The translations under genes and the position numbers were made by a program. A stretch of DNA of 64,000 nucleotides from Bombus terrestris. Taxonomy: Eukaryota > Arthropoda > Insecta > Hymenoptera > Apidae. This document shows positions 35,824 to 48,791 of this stretch, piece after piece. Numbering within the stretch: position 1 is the first letter of the stretch; each line of letters opens with the position of its first letter. The DNA lies in NCBI RefSeq assembly GCF_910591885.1, contig NC_063271.1:1481001-1545000 (forward strand), in the 5' to 3' direction. The notes under the pieces are model-generated. The model saw only the letters and a list, made by a program, of their open reading frames with translations, was not told the origin of the DNA and made no database searches.

Positions 35824-38800
35824 CAATATCACGGTTTACTCCGCGCAAGCTCTGCTATACTTCTACTTTGCGTCCCCAACGGTGTCAAGATAAATAATCT
35901 TCGCGTCGCTACGGTCTTCTAAATTTCTTCCTCAAACTTATCGAGTACCGTACAGTGAAACGTGTACGCACGTACAAGCTCCATATGGAAGACGACCGTC
36001 TGTAAAAAATTTTCCAGTCTCTTTTCAACGGACGAAGAAATGCTCGGGTCAGGAAAATTTGGCGGAGCAACAACGTTGAGCGATCGTCGATCGGCTGGTC
36101 ATAGTCCCAAAGGACGGTAACGCGAGTCCTTTTTTGGCGTCCCGACTGACCTAATTGGGACCACCATGCTCGTGTCCGCTCATTCACCGATCGCGGCACA
36201 CCACTGCTCGTGTAATTAACCCGATTTACTGCGGTAGGTCTTTCGAAATTTTAGCAACCGACTGGTATCATCGGAAGTCTTCGTTCTAAGAGCTAGAAAA
36301 TGTGATTTCATCGAATGCATGTATATGTTCGACTCTTTGTACGAGAGCATTTTCGATAAAATTGGAGAAAAAGTACGGTTATTGGCGTGGTCGAAGGTAG
36401 TCAATGGCTGCTAGGTAATTTACAGGACATTTCGACGAGCGAGCGTCGCGAGACGTTGAGAAATAAATTTTGGTTCTGTCAGCGAGGATGCGGCGCGCCG
36501 TGAAAGCAGCCTGGAGCTGGAATAAATCTCCGAGCCGCGATCGTCGTTGCTTCACGAATGACAAATGCACGCCCGTATAAAAAGGGAGGCAAACCTGACC
36601 GAGACGAGAAGGTGAATCGAGATGCCCGGTTCGATCCGAAGCGCGTCCAGCCTCGCGATTAAAATAATCAAATAAACTGGATGGAACGTCGCTGAATAAC
36701 GGTACGTTGTCAATCGCGTTGATCGCCAACGAAATCTCGCGTGGTCGATCGGACGATAATCGTCGACTGGCGCGCGCTTTCTTCGGAAACGAAAGAGAAA
36801 CGCACGAGAAACGATAGTGGATCTTTCTGACGATCCAGAAAAAGGGGGAAAACCGTTCAACGAATATCGTCGTGTCGATCTCATCGATCTCGACCCAGAT
36901 GTGGATTCGAGGGAGAGCGGTCAACAAGACTCGACGAATGGCAGTGGCGAACGAGCGCGATTTTCTGCGCAGCAAATTAAAGTCGATTTAAATTTAAACT
37001 CGGCCAGCAAATCTTTCAGGCTACGTTGAATCTTGGGAGACTCGCGGGATCTCGCACGGCGAATGTAACGCGGTACGAAAGCACGCACTCGTGCGTGCAC
37101 AGAGACGAGTTGGACGGACGCGCGTGTCCGTGTGCGTACACGCTGCTCGCAGCAATGCACACAGAGACACACGCACACGAGTAACGAAACGCATTCGAAG
37201 CAGGGGGCAGGTCTGCCTACGTCTTCCCGGGGTATATTAGGATGATTCTCCATCTGCGGTGCATTTCCCCGCATTACACGACGCATACTCGTCCGTTCAA
37301 GTCCGAACAAAGTATCGAGTCTAGATCGTCGACCGGTTGCGTGTCTAGGAGATCTTGGAATTAAATCGTCTCCAAGTCTCTGGAATTACGAAATTACGAC
37401 TCTATACGGAGTCGTTCCAAGTTCCGACATCGCGGTTCGTTCAACCTCGCGATCCGTTCGGCAATTTTCGTTATTCGTCGAGATTCTCGTTCCACCGAAT
37501 CGGCCACACTGGACAGTTCGGGCAAAGGGGAAGACCTCACGGACAAAGATGTTGCTCGCGCATACAAAGTCCGGACTTGGGACGATGATCGGCGATGAAA
37601 TAAAATTTCCCTCGATTCCGTTACGCACCGCGTGCGCGATCCACGCAGCGCCACCTAACCGAACGAACGCACACGGCCAGACGGCCGCGCTCGAACGCGA
37701 GAACCCGATGTGTCCTTTCCTTTCGACCGTGTGGGTTGCCCTGTGGGAGTCCCTTGCGGAGCTTTCTTATTCCCGGCTGCTCCTTCCTCTCCTTCTCTCT
37801 CTTTTTCCCAACCGCCGCCTCTTCTGGAGACGAACGGAACGGCTCCGTGTGCGTGAGGCTTGGCCGCGCGACACGAGCTCCCGTACGAATATATTACTAC
37901 CGCGTTCGAAAAAGAACGCAACCGCAATAACTCTTTGGTCGCGAGGCCGCGACCGAGCGCTGCCGTCTCCTCTCTCTCTTTTTTCCTCCTTCCTTTCTCT
38001 CGACAATGCCCACTTGTTTTTTGGTCCGATCGACTGGCCCGAATTAAAGGCGACGCGAGCGCCGGCTGCCCCCTCGAGTACGGCCAACCACGAGTTTCGA
38101 CGTTTAGAGAGAGGATGGACGTCGATCGATCCGAGATCGCGCCGCGGTAGGTCCGCGACAGCGAATCTGGAATTCATGTAAATAGATTCGGCGAACTTGA
38201 TCGATCCCTTCCATCGTATTCGTCGCCGTGAGTAGACGCATCGTCTCGTCGGTTGAGAAGCAGCGGCTCGTTTCCGCAACCACTGCATTTTAATCACACG
38301 TTTCTATTAATTGCACGTAATTACCACGTTCCTGCCGCGACGCATCCAGGTCACGAAAAATGTCTCGCCTGATAAATGATTCATCGAGCCGTAAGAGAGA
38401 GGAACCGAGAAAAAGAGACGATCGAGGTATTCCTGTCGCAGCTGCATCGCGCATCGGCAAACCGAGACACGATCGCGATCGGTACACGCGACACACGTAG
38501 AAACGGCTCGGTTCTTTCCTTGGGATCTACAGCGGTTCGAAGAGCAAGGGGAGAAAAGGAGAGAACGAAGATGAGAAAGAGAGGCATCGAGGTAGAAGAG
38601 ACACGTCTCGACTAGGTGGAAGGGATAAGGGTTGAGGGTGTGAGGTGGTGGGGGCTGTTTGGTCCGGGTTAAGTTAGGTTAGGGGTCTCCCCACTCTGGC
38701 CGCAGTGGCGACCGCCTCCCAGGGGCCCTGGGGGCCCACAAACGCCGCACCATCGTCGGCCCTGACGAGAGAGAACGCAAGTGGGACAAGGATAAACGCG

Positions 38801-39055
38801 ACAGGAAGAAGCGAGAACGAAATCGAGAGAAGGAGAAAGAGAAGACGACGCCACGAGAACCCACGTAGACAGAGAGAGAAACCGAGGCCGGAGGAAGACA
38901 GAGACGGAGGGAAAAAACGGGAAAGACGAACCGAAAACCCACACCCGAGGCAGGGACTCGCGAGGAACCTCTTGGTGCTCTCAGTTCGAACCGAGCATCC
39001 TTGGAAACTGGCGGTTCGATTCAGACTTGGACTTTTCGTGACTCACTCGCGTTGC

Positions 39056-39124
39056 GTTTCTCTTCTTCTCCTTCCTCTTCTTTTTCACCTTATCCTCTTT
39101 TTTCTTCTTCTTCCTCCTCTTCCT
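39056..39124. repeat. Polypyrimidine tract
   Basis: Lightly interrupted C/T-only sequence rich in TTC and TCC, the strand opposite of the purine tracts at 26.7 and 29.2 kb. Confidence 0.85.
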
Positions 39125-41878
39125 GCGAGTTCTTTCTCCCTTTTCCGCCACTTGTCATCGTCCGTCGTCCTTTTCATTCCTGCGATCGTCGCTGCGCGGT
39201 TTCTCTCCACCTCGTCGCCTCCTCGTTCGCCGCCTCGTACGCGCACGTGTCTTGGACGAGAGCGTGAAATTGCCGTTATCAGACGAGAACGTCGAGGAAA
39301 AGTTGAAAAGCACGCAAATCGGACACTGCCTCGGCCTGGACATCCGACAACTCAACGATTCTAGCCCCTTGGACGTGTATCCGAACGAGCACGTGGTGCC
39401 TCGAACCTTCTACCTGGTGTTTGCGGTCTGCTACCTGGCCGGATATGCCGTTTGCCGTGTAGCCGATTGTTTATCACCGACGATTCCGTGTCAAGACTGG
39501 CTCCCGTTTTCTTCTTGAGGATTTTTCTCGTCGTTTCGATCACCGAGGGAGCCCCATGTGTCAAAGGAAATACCGGCGGATCGCCTCCACTCGTTGTTGG
39601 TGAGTTTCTAAGATTCTCTTTCCGCTCTTAGCCAGCTTAACCTTAGAGTCGAGGTCGGCAGAGCTCTAGCTTCCAAATGTCGCGCCTTTTCCCCTAGCGA
39701 GAGGGGAGATACTACGCGGAGACGAGAACATTTCGAATCAGTTGCGTCTGATCCATTCCACCGATACATATTCTTGACAAGCGATTACGTAATCGTGTAT
39801 ATTTATCGAAACGTCATCTATTCAAACGCAGTTGCGACAATCGATAATTTCGCTATAATACGAGAATGTATCGCTTAGCAAAAGAATAATAGATACATAG
39901 CGATAGTTAAATAATCTAGCTCGAGCTCTGACCGAAGATTTCGTGGCTGTCGTTTTCGATTCTCTTCTCCTTTGTCGTTCGACGTTTCGAAAATGATCCG
40001 AAGATTTATCGCGATTGAATTTTCGGGAGAAGCTATCGATCTCCCGGAGGTTCTACGAAACGACAGCTTCGAAGGACCTTTCAAACCAGTTTCCCAAATT
40101 TCTGCGGACGGGAGAAAGATGCGAAGAACGAGTCGCCCGTAAAATGTTTACGGAACTCGCAAAATTCGACCGAAGACGTGCAAATTATAATACCTGCTCG
40201 CCTTCCACCGATCGCTCCGCGGAAAGACGAGCAAATTCTCGGAACTTGGTTTACCGCCGGCAAATAGATACTGCGACGAAGGTGTCGCTCGCTCGACGAC
40301 TGCCAAATCCTTCGACAAACGATTCCATGAATTTCGTTTTGTCGGTGAATCGGTGCAGTCGCTTTAACTCGCAGTTAATTCCAAAAAGCACATTGTACAA
40401 CGCGCGATCTCACTTCCATTTTATACGCATACAGATGCACCGTTTACCTAAACACGAGTGAAATCTCTAACGTGTATGAAGAAATAGCAAATAGATAAAT
40501 AGCAATAAGATGGAATACCAACCTTCGGTGTTCCACTTTATCTCAATTCCCCTTGATCAAATTGGCTGAAGGTCCGAATCTCTGATCGGTGCAGCCCTTG
40601 CACTGGGATGATATTAATTTCTAATAACGAATCGAACGTATCGATACAGTGTTATCTCCGCAGTTTTTGAATTAGGTCGAGAATTATCCTGTATCTTAAT
40701 GACGCAACAAGTGGATATTTCTCGGTTATCGTTGCTCCGTAATACGTTCGATCGTCGAATAGACGTGGAAAAAAGGGAACAAAACAGAATGGAACCAATG
40801 GGAGAGAATCGGGTTAGATCTTAGATTAGATTTTAAACTCTACGGGAACCAGACCTGGGCCCGATTTTGACCTCGCTTTAATTAATGAAGATTGACAACG
40901 AGCACGACTCTATCCTTTACCCCGCTTCCCTTTCTTCGATCCTCGAGATATCACGAGCGGGAAAGGAACGGCCGAGACCAAACATGGAAAGACCCACGCG
41001 GACCAAAGATCTACGCGCCCACGCCATTGATCCGGAATCTCGCGCGTGTATTTTAATCAGCCGTATAGAAAGCACCAGCCTGAACCTTTCTAGACCTGAC
41101 TGTTTTCCCAGGTTGCTCGAAAATTCGTTACCTGGTTTTATGTATACACTACGTTCGTTTCTAATTCCAAACAGCCGCCTGTCCTGCGCTATTTGTGCGA
41201 CGGCTGTACGTACCGACTACCCCATATACCGAAAATTCAATTCTCTCTTCCCTCTTGGCCCGTTGTCGCGAGAAAAATAGGGGGTGACGAACGTCACCGC
41301 GGCGAGATTCGCCGCAGCGTGACAATGACGCTCTACGGAGGACGGATAAAAGAGAAAAATCGGCCAACGATGCATCCGAGGAAAGAAGACGGGGGACTGC
41401 TCATCGTGAAACCCCTATAGTTAGGGTATTTTCGAGTCCATGGGGGGGTCTAGGTTCCCTGGGACAATGTCCCCATGCTCCCAGGATGGGATTATCCTCG
41501 GATCAGGTAGAAGGAGAAAGGACCCGAGCTCTCGATTCGGTGCGTCGATGCAACAATATGACCCGCAGGTCATGTTCAATGGGATTGCGTAAAAATCGGT
41601 CAGGCTCGTTGGGAGGTGTGGGAGTCTAGACTGCGTTTGGATCTTTCGAATCGAGATCGAGAAGAGCTGGGAGGCGGGGATCGATGTTCCGGCTGTAACG
41701 TACTTTTGCCGCGAGTACCGGAAGCCTGTTAACAATTTCAGGGCCTCGACACCTGCATGCTGGTAAACGACCGATTCGTCGTGAGAACACGTTCGAATGG
41801 TTTAGGTCGTAGGTAGTTGCGTAGGTAGGTTCAGAAATATCGTCCCTATCTTACCGATGGGATAAATTTTAAAGGGAA

Positions 41879-41909
<31 letters not shown>

Positions 41910-41930
41910 TCTCTCTCGCTCGCTCTCTCT
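41879..41930. repeat. (CT)n repeat
   Basis: About 25 CT units with a few interruptions (CA, GCTCG). Confidence 0.93.
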
Positions 41931-42664
41931 GAATGTCGTAAAAGCAATCTACATGCGAAATTAGGAAAGGACTCGTGTTGGTTGCCTGAGTATTGCCGGT
42001 GGAAAAGATACGGTGAGGTGCGTTATCGATCAGGCGTTAAAGTTTACGTGTTTCGAGAGACGAAACAGTAATTTAGGATACACATGGCGGAAGATAAGAA
42101 GCTCGAGACATAGTTCGGGATTGTACGATGTCGAGTCAGAATTATTTCTTCCTTGTTACGTTTAAAAAAATCGTATCTGGACTTGGAGATAGTAAGATTA
42201 TGTTACAAACGTTATACAGAAATGAAATGTACCGATATGCGCAAATGATCCTCAAAGATTGCAGATGCTTTGATATAAGATACGTACGACTCTAGATGCT
42301 ATTGTGTCGTCGATTAATACCTCGATCTATTACCTCGCTATATCTCTTGCGTCAAATATACGTTTCTCGCATATTAAATCGATCCACTGTCAACGACGCT
42401 ATTTCATCTCGTCCGTTAGACAAAAGTCCTTGAAAACTACATAGCAGGAAGAAGCTAACGTATTTTTCAGCCTCCGACTGGTCCGTGGTCTGGTCCCCGG
42501 TTCCACGATCCCTTGACCGTTAACGTAGAGAAGACGAAATAAAAAATTATATGGAAGAAAGCGATCACGTAGGAAGCTAAGTTAGTCCCGCGACCGTTAG
42601 ATCCGTTCTTTTCGGAGTCAGATTCACGGGCCTAATCTTCGCTAGACAAAAGGACACTTCACGT

Positions 42665-42732
42665 GTCCCGGTCGCAGGACGAATCGTCCCGGTCCGGGAT
42701 ACAGGATGAACCGGTATCCTGTCGCAGGACCG
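42665..42732. repeat. Cluster of short direct and inverted repeats
   Basis: GTCGCAGGAC occurs twice (about 42671-42680 and 42721-42730) and GTCCCGGTC twice (about 42665 and 42686). TCCCGG-T-CCGGGA and TCCTG-TCG-CAGGA are perfect small palindromes, and ACAGGAT pairs with ATCCTGT across 8 bases. Confidence 0.75.
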
Positions 42733-45700
42733 TTGGCGGCCAAGTTTCGCTTCTTTCGCGCGGTCGAACGAAGAAGGATAACGGGGCACGTGGAAGGGAA
42801 TCGAAGGAAAGTTGGCCCCCGAGAAGATGCATATGTATGTCCACGTAGACACGTATAGGAGTCCCCTTTTGTGCTTCGTCGTGATTGTTCCATTGTTACG
42901 GGGGAATAGAGGAGACAGGTTTCATTTATGGTCACGTATGGTAATGACTGGAAAAGGAAAGAGAGGAAGAAGGGGAGACAGCCAGCGGGAAAAAGAAGGT
43001 TGGTCGTCGAGGTTCGTGCAAGTGAGTAAACCAGGCAGCCCAGTCAGGCAGGATGAGGAATCGTGTCCCGGGATACGAATATAAATTTGCATATTTTCGG
43101 CCCGCATCCTTCGACGCGCGTCCCACGTGGGAATCCGCCAACTTCTGACTAACCGGTGAGTCCGTGAGCGGAGTGACGATGCTTTAACGGTTCCTTTTGT
43201 CAAGGAACCCTCGTCGCGAATCTTTGTCGCGGTGTATCCTCGTTTTAATAATGGGTCTATCTAAGCGTACCTCGTCATCCTTCCAAACGTTTCAACTTTA
43301 CAGAGAGTATCCGTTTCGCGTTCCATCTCGATATCGTTCTTGGAGAATTCGGTACTTTTCGGTGACCGATGAAACGAGGATGGTAATACGTACGTGGAAA
43401 GCTTTCAAAGGTCGATCATCGATGTCGATGGCCTCCATCCGCGCAACGTCAACGCACACCTTCCTCCGTTCTCTGCATTGTTCGTGTTCCGATAGTTTCT
43501 TTTTGTCGGTCACCTCCATTCGCTCGTTTCGAATCGGAACGCGTTAGTAAAACTCGGCATCGGAATCGTTGTAGCCCCACCGCGCTCCGATTCGGAACTC
43601 TGATTGCGCTCGACGCATCCTGCGTTCCAGCGACTTTTTTGCCAGCCGTCTGCATCGATTGCACTTAAATGTAACCTCGGTCTCTCGGCGCTGGCCTTCG
43701 TGAACGGAGGTCGTGGTCCAATCTGAAACGCACACCAGCGAATCGAACAATGAATCGTTTCCAGCCGTCCTTTCCTTTTCCTGTATTTACCAACATGCTA
43801 GCTTACGCTGAAAAGATCGTACGACTTTACGTCCAAAGATTTCTTCACGACCCTCGCGTACCCGTTTAGTTTAAAGATACTTTACCTAGAAAATGTTTCG
43901 ACGATGAATGCACGATACGTCTAGTTCTCGAGATGTATTATTACCTTCGTCGTAGACGCATTCTCCGGGAGTTTATAAAAGTGCGGAAACACGCCATAAA
44001 CCGATCAATGACTTGTTTTCGTAGCTCGTCGGACCTTTCCTCTTTTTCTCGGCTGGCAAAAGCGAATTGCACGCTGGTCATAGAAGGAAAGGTCCTTTGT
44101 GAAGTGTTTACGGGCTGATCTTCGAGGATGATGGCTGGTTCGTAGGTGACAGTGGACCACCAAGATGGTGTTTTCACCGCTAAAACGCGCAATTAGCAAC
44201 AATGCGGGAAACCCCCTGTCGAGAAAGCCACTGCTAGCCGACGACCTTTTCAACCCGCATAAATCTTTCTCGAGAGTAGAGTCTCTTCTTCGTTGCTTCG
44301 TGTCCCTTTCGATCTTCGTGTGCTGGCGTCGCGCTAAGACTCTACCACCCATCGATTCTGTTTTGCCAACATCGTGATATTAGGATTCCAAAGGAATCAC
44401 TAGCCTACCAGGAAGAATTTCAAGCCAGAACTTGGCTCCCAGGGTTCTCGAGACGTCGAGTGGCGAGATACGTGCGTGCAAAGGGCCAGAGACTCGAGCG
44501 TTACGCGTACCATCTGCTAAGAGAATTAACGGAATCGGCGAATCCTCCGTCTCTCTTTCGATTTGGCCGTTTAACAGATCGTTGCGCGTCTCACGAATCA
44601 AGTTGCCTCGCGAGGTGAAATTGATCGCACGTTTCTGCGAACAGCGTGCGCGCTCGATCCGGCAAAAAATCGCGCTTCCGGCCACTGGTCAATGTCACGA
44701 GTGCGATTTCGTAACGAGCCGGTTCGCGAGCGTATCGCGCCTTTATGGCTACTTCCCGGGCGCGTTTAATAGCAAGGTGGTTAAGTGACTCCTCTCGGTT
44801 TTCAGACGGTCGGCCTCTCGCTCGCTCGTTCGCTTGCTCGCTCGCGCGTCCTTCTCCCGTTCGGGCTGCCGGCTTTTTTTCTTTGGTTTCGCATGGAAGA
44901 TGGAAGGAGGAAGGCCATGGTGGTGTGGACGGAGAAAAAAAAAGCGGGAGGGAAGGGGGAGGGAGGGGAGGAAGGGCGATCCTTCGTGTGTGGTCCTCGT
45001 GGAGTCCTCGGTCAACTCGGAGCCGAGGTGTCGCGTTGTGTGTGGTATGCTACGGTGTCTTGCGTCGCACCGCCGTCTCGTCCCACGTGAACCACCATAA
45101 GCATCGAGCAGTTCGGCCAGCTCTCTATGCGCGTACTTATAACAACCGGGACAGCTTGTAAGAGGAGTCCTGTTCGTCCCTTGCTACACCGACCCCCTAT
45201 AGAGCTTCGCAACGTCCGCGTTCAATTCTTTTCTCTTTTCGTCTTAGCGCGTTTCGTGCCACTTTCCGCTCCCTGATCCCGTACACGTTGTATATCGATC
45301 CAAGAAGTCTCTAAACCGGCCAATTTGTTACGATATATAGAAACATTTACGTCTCGACTAGGTCGCGACTCTCTTCGGCGAACGAACGTGCGATTGTCGT
45401 AGCGAAGTGGCATATCGTTGAACGATACGTACCCATCACACGCCGTCTCTCTCTATGCTACTCTTTCCTACTCGTTGGGTAGTTGGATAATAGCTTCTCT
45501 AATCGGAAGGTTTGATCTTTTTATCCTACCATCTTAGCGAATCGAAGAGCTTCGCTCAGAAAGAACCAATTAGCTAGGGGATTCTCGCAAGAGCCGGTGG
45601 GTTCGAGCGGATTTCTAAGGAACGGTTACGACGACCACGAGCCACGCGTTATCGTGCAGCCTTGCGAAATTTACGAACTTTCGGCCAGATTCACGCACCT

Positions 45701-48615
45701 ACAGCCTCGCGAATCTGTCGAAGCTCGTTTACGTTCGGTGAACCGAGATTGCGACGATCCGCCGTTGGGACGCAGAGGAAATAGCGAAAACGCGGAGTCC
45801 AAGTTGGTCGTCGTGATGCTATTTTTAATCCGGGAGGACCGTGTCATTCGGGAACGTGTCCGCAACCTTGAGCAGCGGAAAGAAAAGAGGAGAAAGAGGG
45901 AAAGGGAGGCACGACGAGGAACCACGAAAGCTCGAGGGACGAAGCGTGTGCAGGCTCGATGTGGGAGGTCCTCCGGTTTCGTAGCCACGAACCGTTCGAA
46001 TCATTTGTCAATGCAGCCCAGTTTAGCGATTCGTCTCACCGACACCAAACTTCCACGGTTCCGTTGCACGCTCGAGCTCCCCTCCTCGGTGCGGTGTGTG
46101 TTCTATTCATTGCACGGGACCGCGTAGGTCCGGTTGAGACGCGGCAAAGAAGCCTCGAAGAATCCTCCCACCTTTCCTCTGCCTTCCTTTCTTCTCTACG
46201 CTGCGATCGTGGTGTGAAATTTGTGATTAATTGTCAGGTCTCGGGGGCGGGTTGAACAGCGAGATTAAAGACCCTTCGGGAGATGCGCGAACTCTGGCTG
46301 CCTCGTCGCGTATGGTAGAGATCGAAGGTCCGAGGGATTCTCAGAAACGTCCGATCGACCGTATTCGAGAACCGATAAATTCTCCCTGCTCGGGACTCAG
46401 ATTTTTCTTCGCCGCTGATCTCCATAGATCTAGGATGCTCGTTGGCGGAAAAATTCGTGAAACGACGAAGAGGAATCTCTGTACGGCAAAAAGCCGAGTA
46501 AACAGGGGAAAGTTGGCAAATATTTTCCTTGCTATCCGGTGCGCGCATACTTGCCTTCCTTCCAGAAATCGAGAAACGTGCGAAGGACGTTTGGATGTTC
46601 GGAACCGGCACGGCCCACAGGGAGGGGCCCACGAAACGTGTTTGAGGAAAGTAAAACTTTGCCTGTTTATTTTTGACCTCGTGAACCATCCAAGGGGTCC
46701 CGTCAGGTTCTCGGACAAGGTAAAACTCACGGTCTCCCCCGGATAGTTCAACGACGTTCACGACGAAGAAAATACTCTGAAATAGTCGTACGCGTTTCTA
46801 GTCGAACGATTCTCGACAATTTCTATCTTTTCATCGAGTAACTCTGTACCGGAGTAACTTTAAACATTTAAACGCCGAAAGGCTAAACGGCGAAGAAGAA
46901 AACAACATATCGTAGCCGAGGCAGCGGCAAACCGTTAACCGATCGCATCGTTACGACGCTGGAGGAGCTTTACAACTTCCTAGTGAGGTGCGGCGGGAGT
47001 GGAGTCGCTATCGTAGCGAATGAAACACGCGATGAAGATGTCATCGGGGTCACGGATAAAGGGCAACGGAAGTTTAAGCGACACTGTGTAGTCTCGACGG
47101 GGGTCTGCCGGTGACTCGTCTCTGGACCTTAAGCCGTCGTTGTCGACTCGGAGAAACGAACAACGGATAGAAACGGACAGAGAAGAAGACAGAGAAGCTA
47201 AAGCCCTGTTCGCTCGGCGCCAGGGGCCTATTAAAAATGATGCTTAAAGAACGAATTATGGAAATGAGCCGTTATACCAGCTCTGGGTTCCCATATTACC
47301 GACGACTTAGTCCGCTCGCGTTGAAATTACAGGTTGCGCTCGTCTCCCTCGTACTTCCCCCTCCTGTTCTAAGTCGGGAACAGGCCGAGTCCCTCGGGGA
47401 GGAATACATTACGTTGATTTTCGGAATTGAAGATTAAAACCTCCCGCCGCGGGGGCTTCTTCTCGATCTTCTTCCTGCCTCGGCGAGTGGAACCACCTAT
47501 CTCGCGCGCTCTCTCTTCACGTGATCTAAACGATCTTTGCTCGTCTTGTCGGTTCTTGAATTCGATGCCCTCGGACTAGCAACTTCGTAACCCAGCCGCT
47601 GTTCGCGTCGTTCCCGTAACTTCCACGCATCCATCTTCTTCGCCTCTTCGTAATTGGGCTTATCGAACGAGATCGCGCGTCGCGCGCCCATCGCTCTTCG
47701 TATTCGTCGCGTGAAACACAGCGACGTTTTCGACGAGTCTCTCGTCGGTGTTCGTACGGCCATAGAGAAACACGGTTCGGAATAACGGTCGAGAGCGGAG
47801 GATCGACGACGCGATTCGGTTCACGCGCGATATTTAACGCGGAATCGGTGTATCGCGCGTGAGAAAATCTAACGGTCGAGAGCGTTGTTCGCGGCTCGCC
47901 ATTTCTCGCGGTTTTCTAATAATCCGAGATCTGGAAAGGTCAACGAGATTTTCGAGAAGCTCGAAGGGAGAGCGCGCTGACTCGATGGATGAGACGAACG
48001 CGTAAAACGACGAGCTTTCGGGCCGAATGTTCTCGTTGTATTGGCTTCTTCAAGCAAAGTTCAACGCGTCCGATCGAACTCGACGTCGATTTATTTACGT
48101 TCGCGTCTAGACTGGAATTCGATCGAGGTTCGGCCGGCTGCCGTTCAGCCTGTTATCGCGTGCTCGATCATCTCGAGCCGACTACAAACATCCTTATAGA
48201 AAAATAAAGCGTTATCTCGCGATCGTCCCAGTAGCGGCGCGATACATAGCCGTTCGTTGCTGCGTTTAAAGAGGGCGATAAGATAGATGCAATCGCGATG
48301 TTGTTGTTTGTACGACTCCTCGTCGTCGGCTGTGAACTGGAAAGCGTCAACACAACGTGAAGCGAAACGTTGATAACGCGGATAAGAACCTGCCATCTTA
48401 GCCTAGTCATCGATGTTAACGAGCTTCCAAAGACAGGTGTTGCAAAATCGAAAGCAAACACAGTGTGTGTAACGCGAAACGTAGGAAAGCCAGGAGAAGA
48501 GGCAACTTGCGAAAGGAAGCGCAACGGACGAGTGTCGCGATCGACGGCGCCGTGTTCCTTATAAAGCGGTCACGTGACCGCACAGGCTCGACGAATCAGC
48601 AGACGGTAGCGCCGT

Positions 48616-48791
48616 CGCCGGGAAGGGAACGGGAGGAACGCGAAGCGGGACCACGAAGAGGAGAAAGAAGAATAAGAAGAAGAGACAGCCGCGGAGGAGC
48701 GAAGGGCTGGGAAAGGGAGGGGAGCGAAGGGGAAGAGGAAGGGGAGTGGGAGGGGAAGGGAAGAGAGGAAAAGAGAGAAGAAACGAAAGTT
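48616..48791. repeat. Purine-rich block
   Basis: G/A-rich sequence with few interruptions and GGGAAGG-type units, without a simple repeat period. Confidence 0.7.

Larger units (their letters stand above)
29336..41878. other. Gene-free CpG-rich stretch
   Basis: No supported gene. Long ORFs occur (for example minus strand 36379-36975, plus strand 37549-38181 and 38705-39364), but opposite frames are open too and none shows family motifs. Entries within are a hairpin at 33576, a repeat pair at 35141 and 35771, and a pyrimidine tract at 39056. Confidence 0.45.

Noticed and set aside
36379..36975. 198-codon minus-strand ORF
   Set aside because: Overlapped by other ORFs in different frames and lacks recognisable features.
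38671..38687. Two TTAGG units resembling the insect telomere repeat
   Set aside because: Only two adjacent copies; expected by chance and not a telomere remnant.
38705..39364. 219-codon plus-strand ORF
   Set aside because: Mostly Arg/Glu then Leu/Phe runs from a purine block followed by a pyrimidine tract; not a credible protein.
48596..48617. CAGAC...GCCGTC near-match to the silencer consensus
   Set aside because: The spacer is 6 bp, not 5; spacing is strict for Schnurri recruitment.
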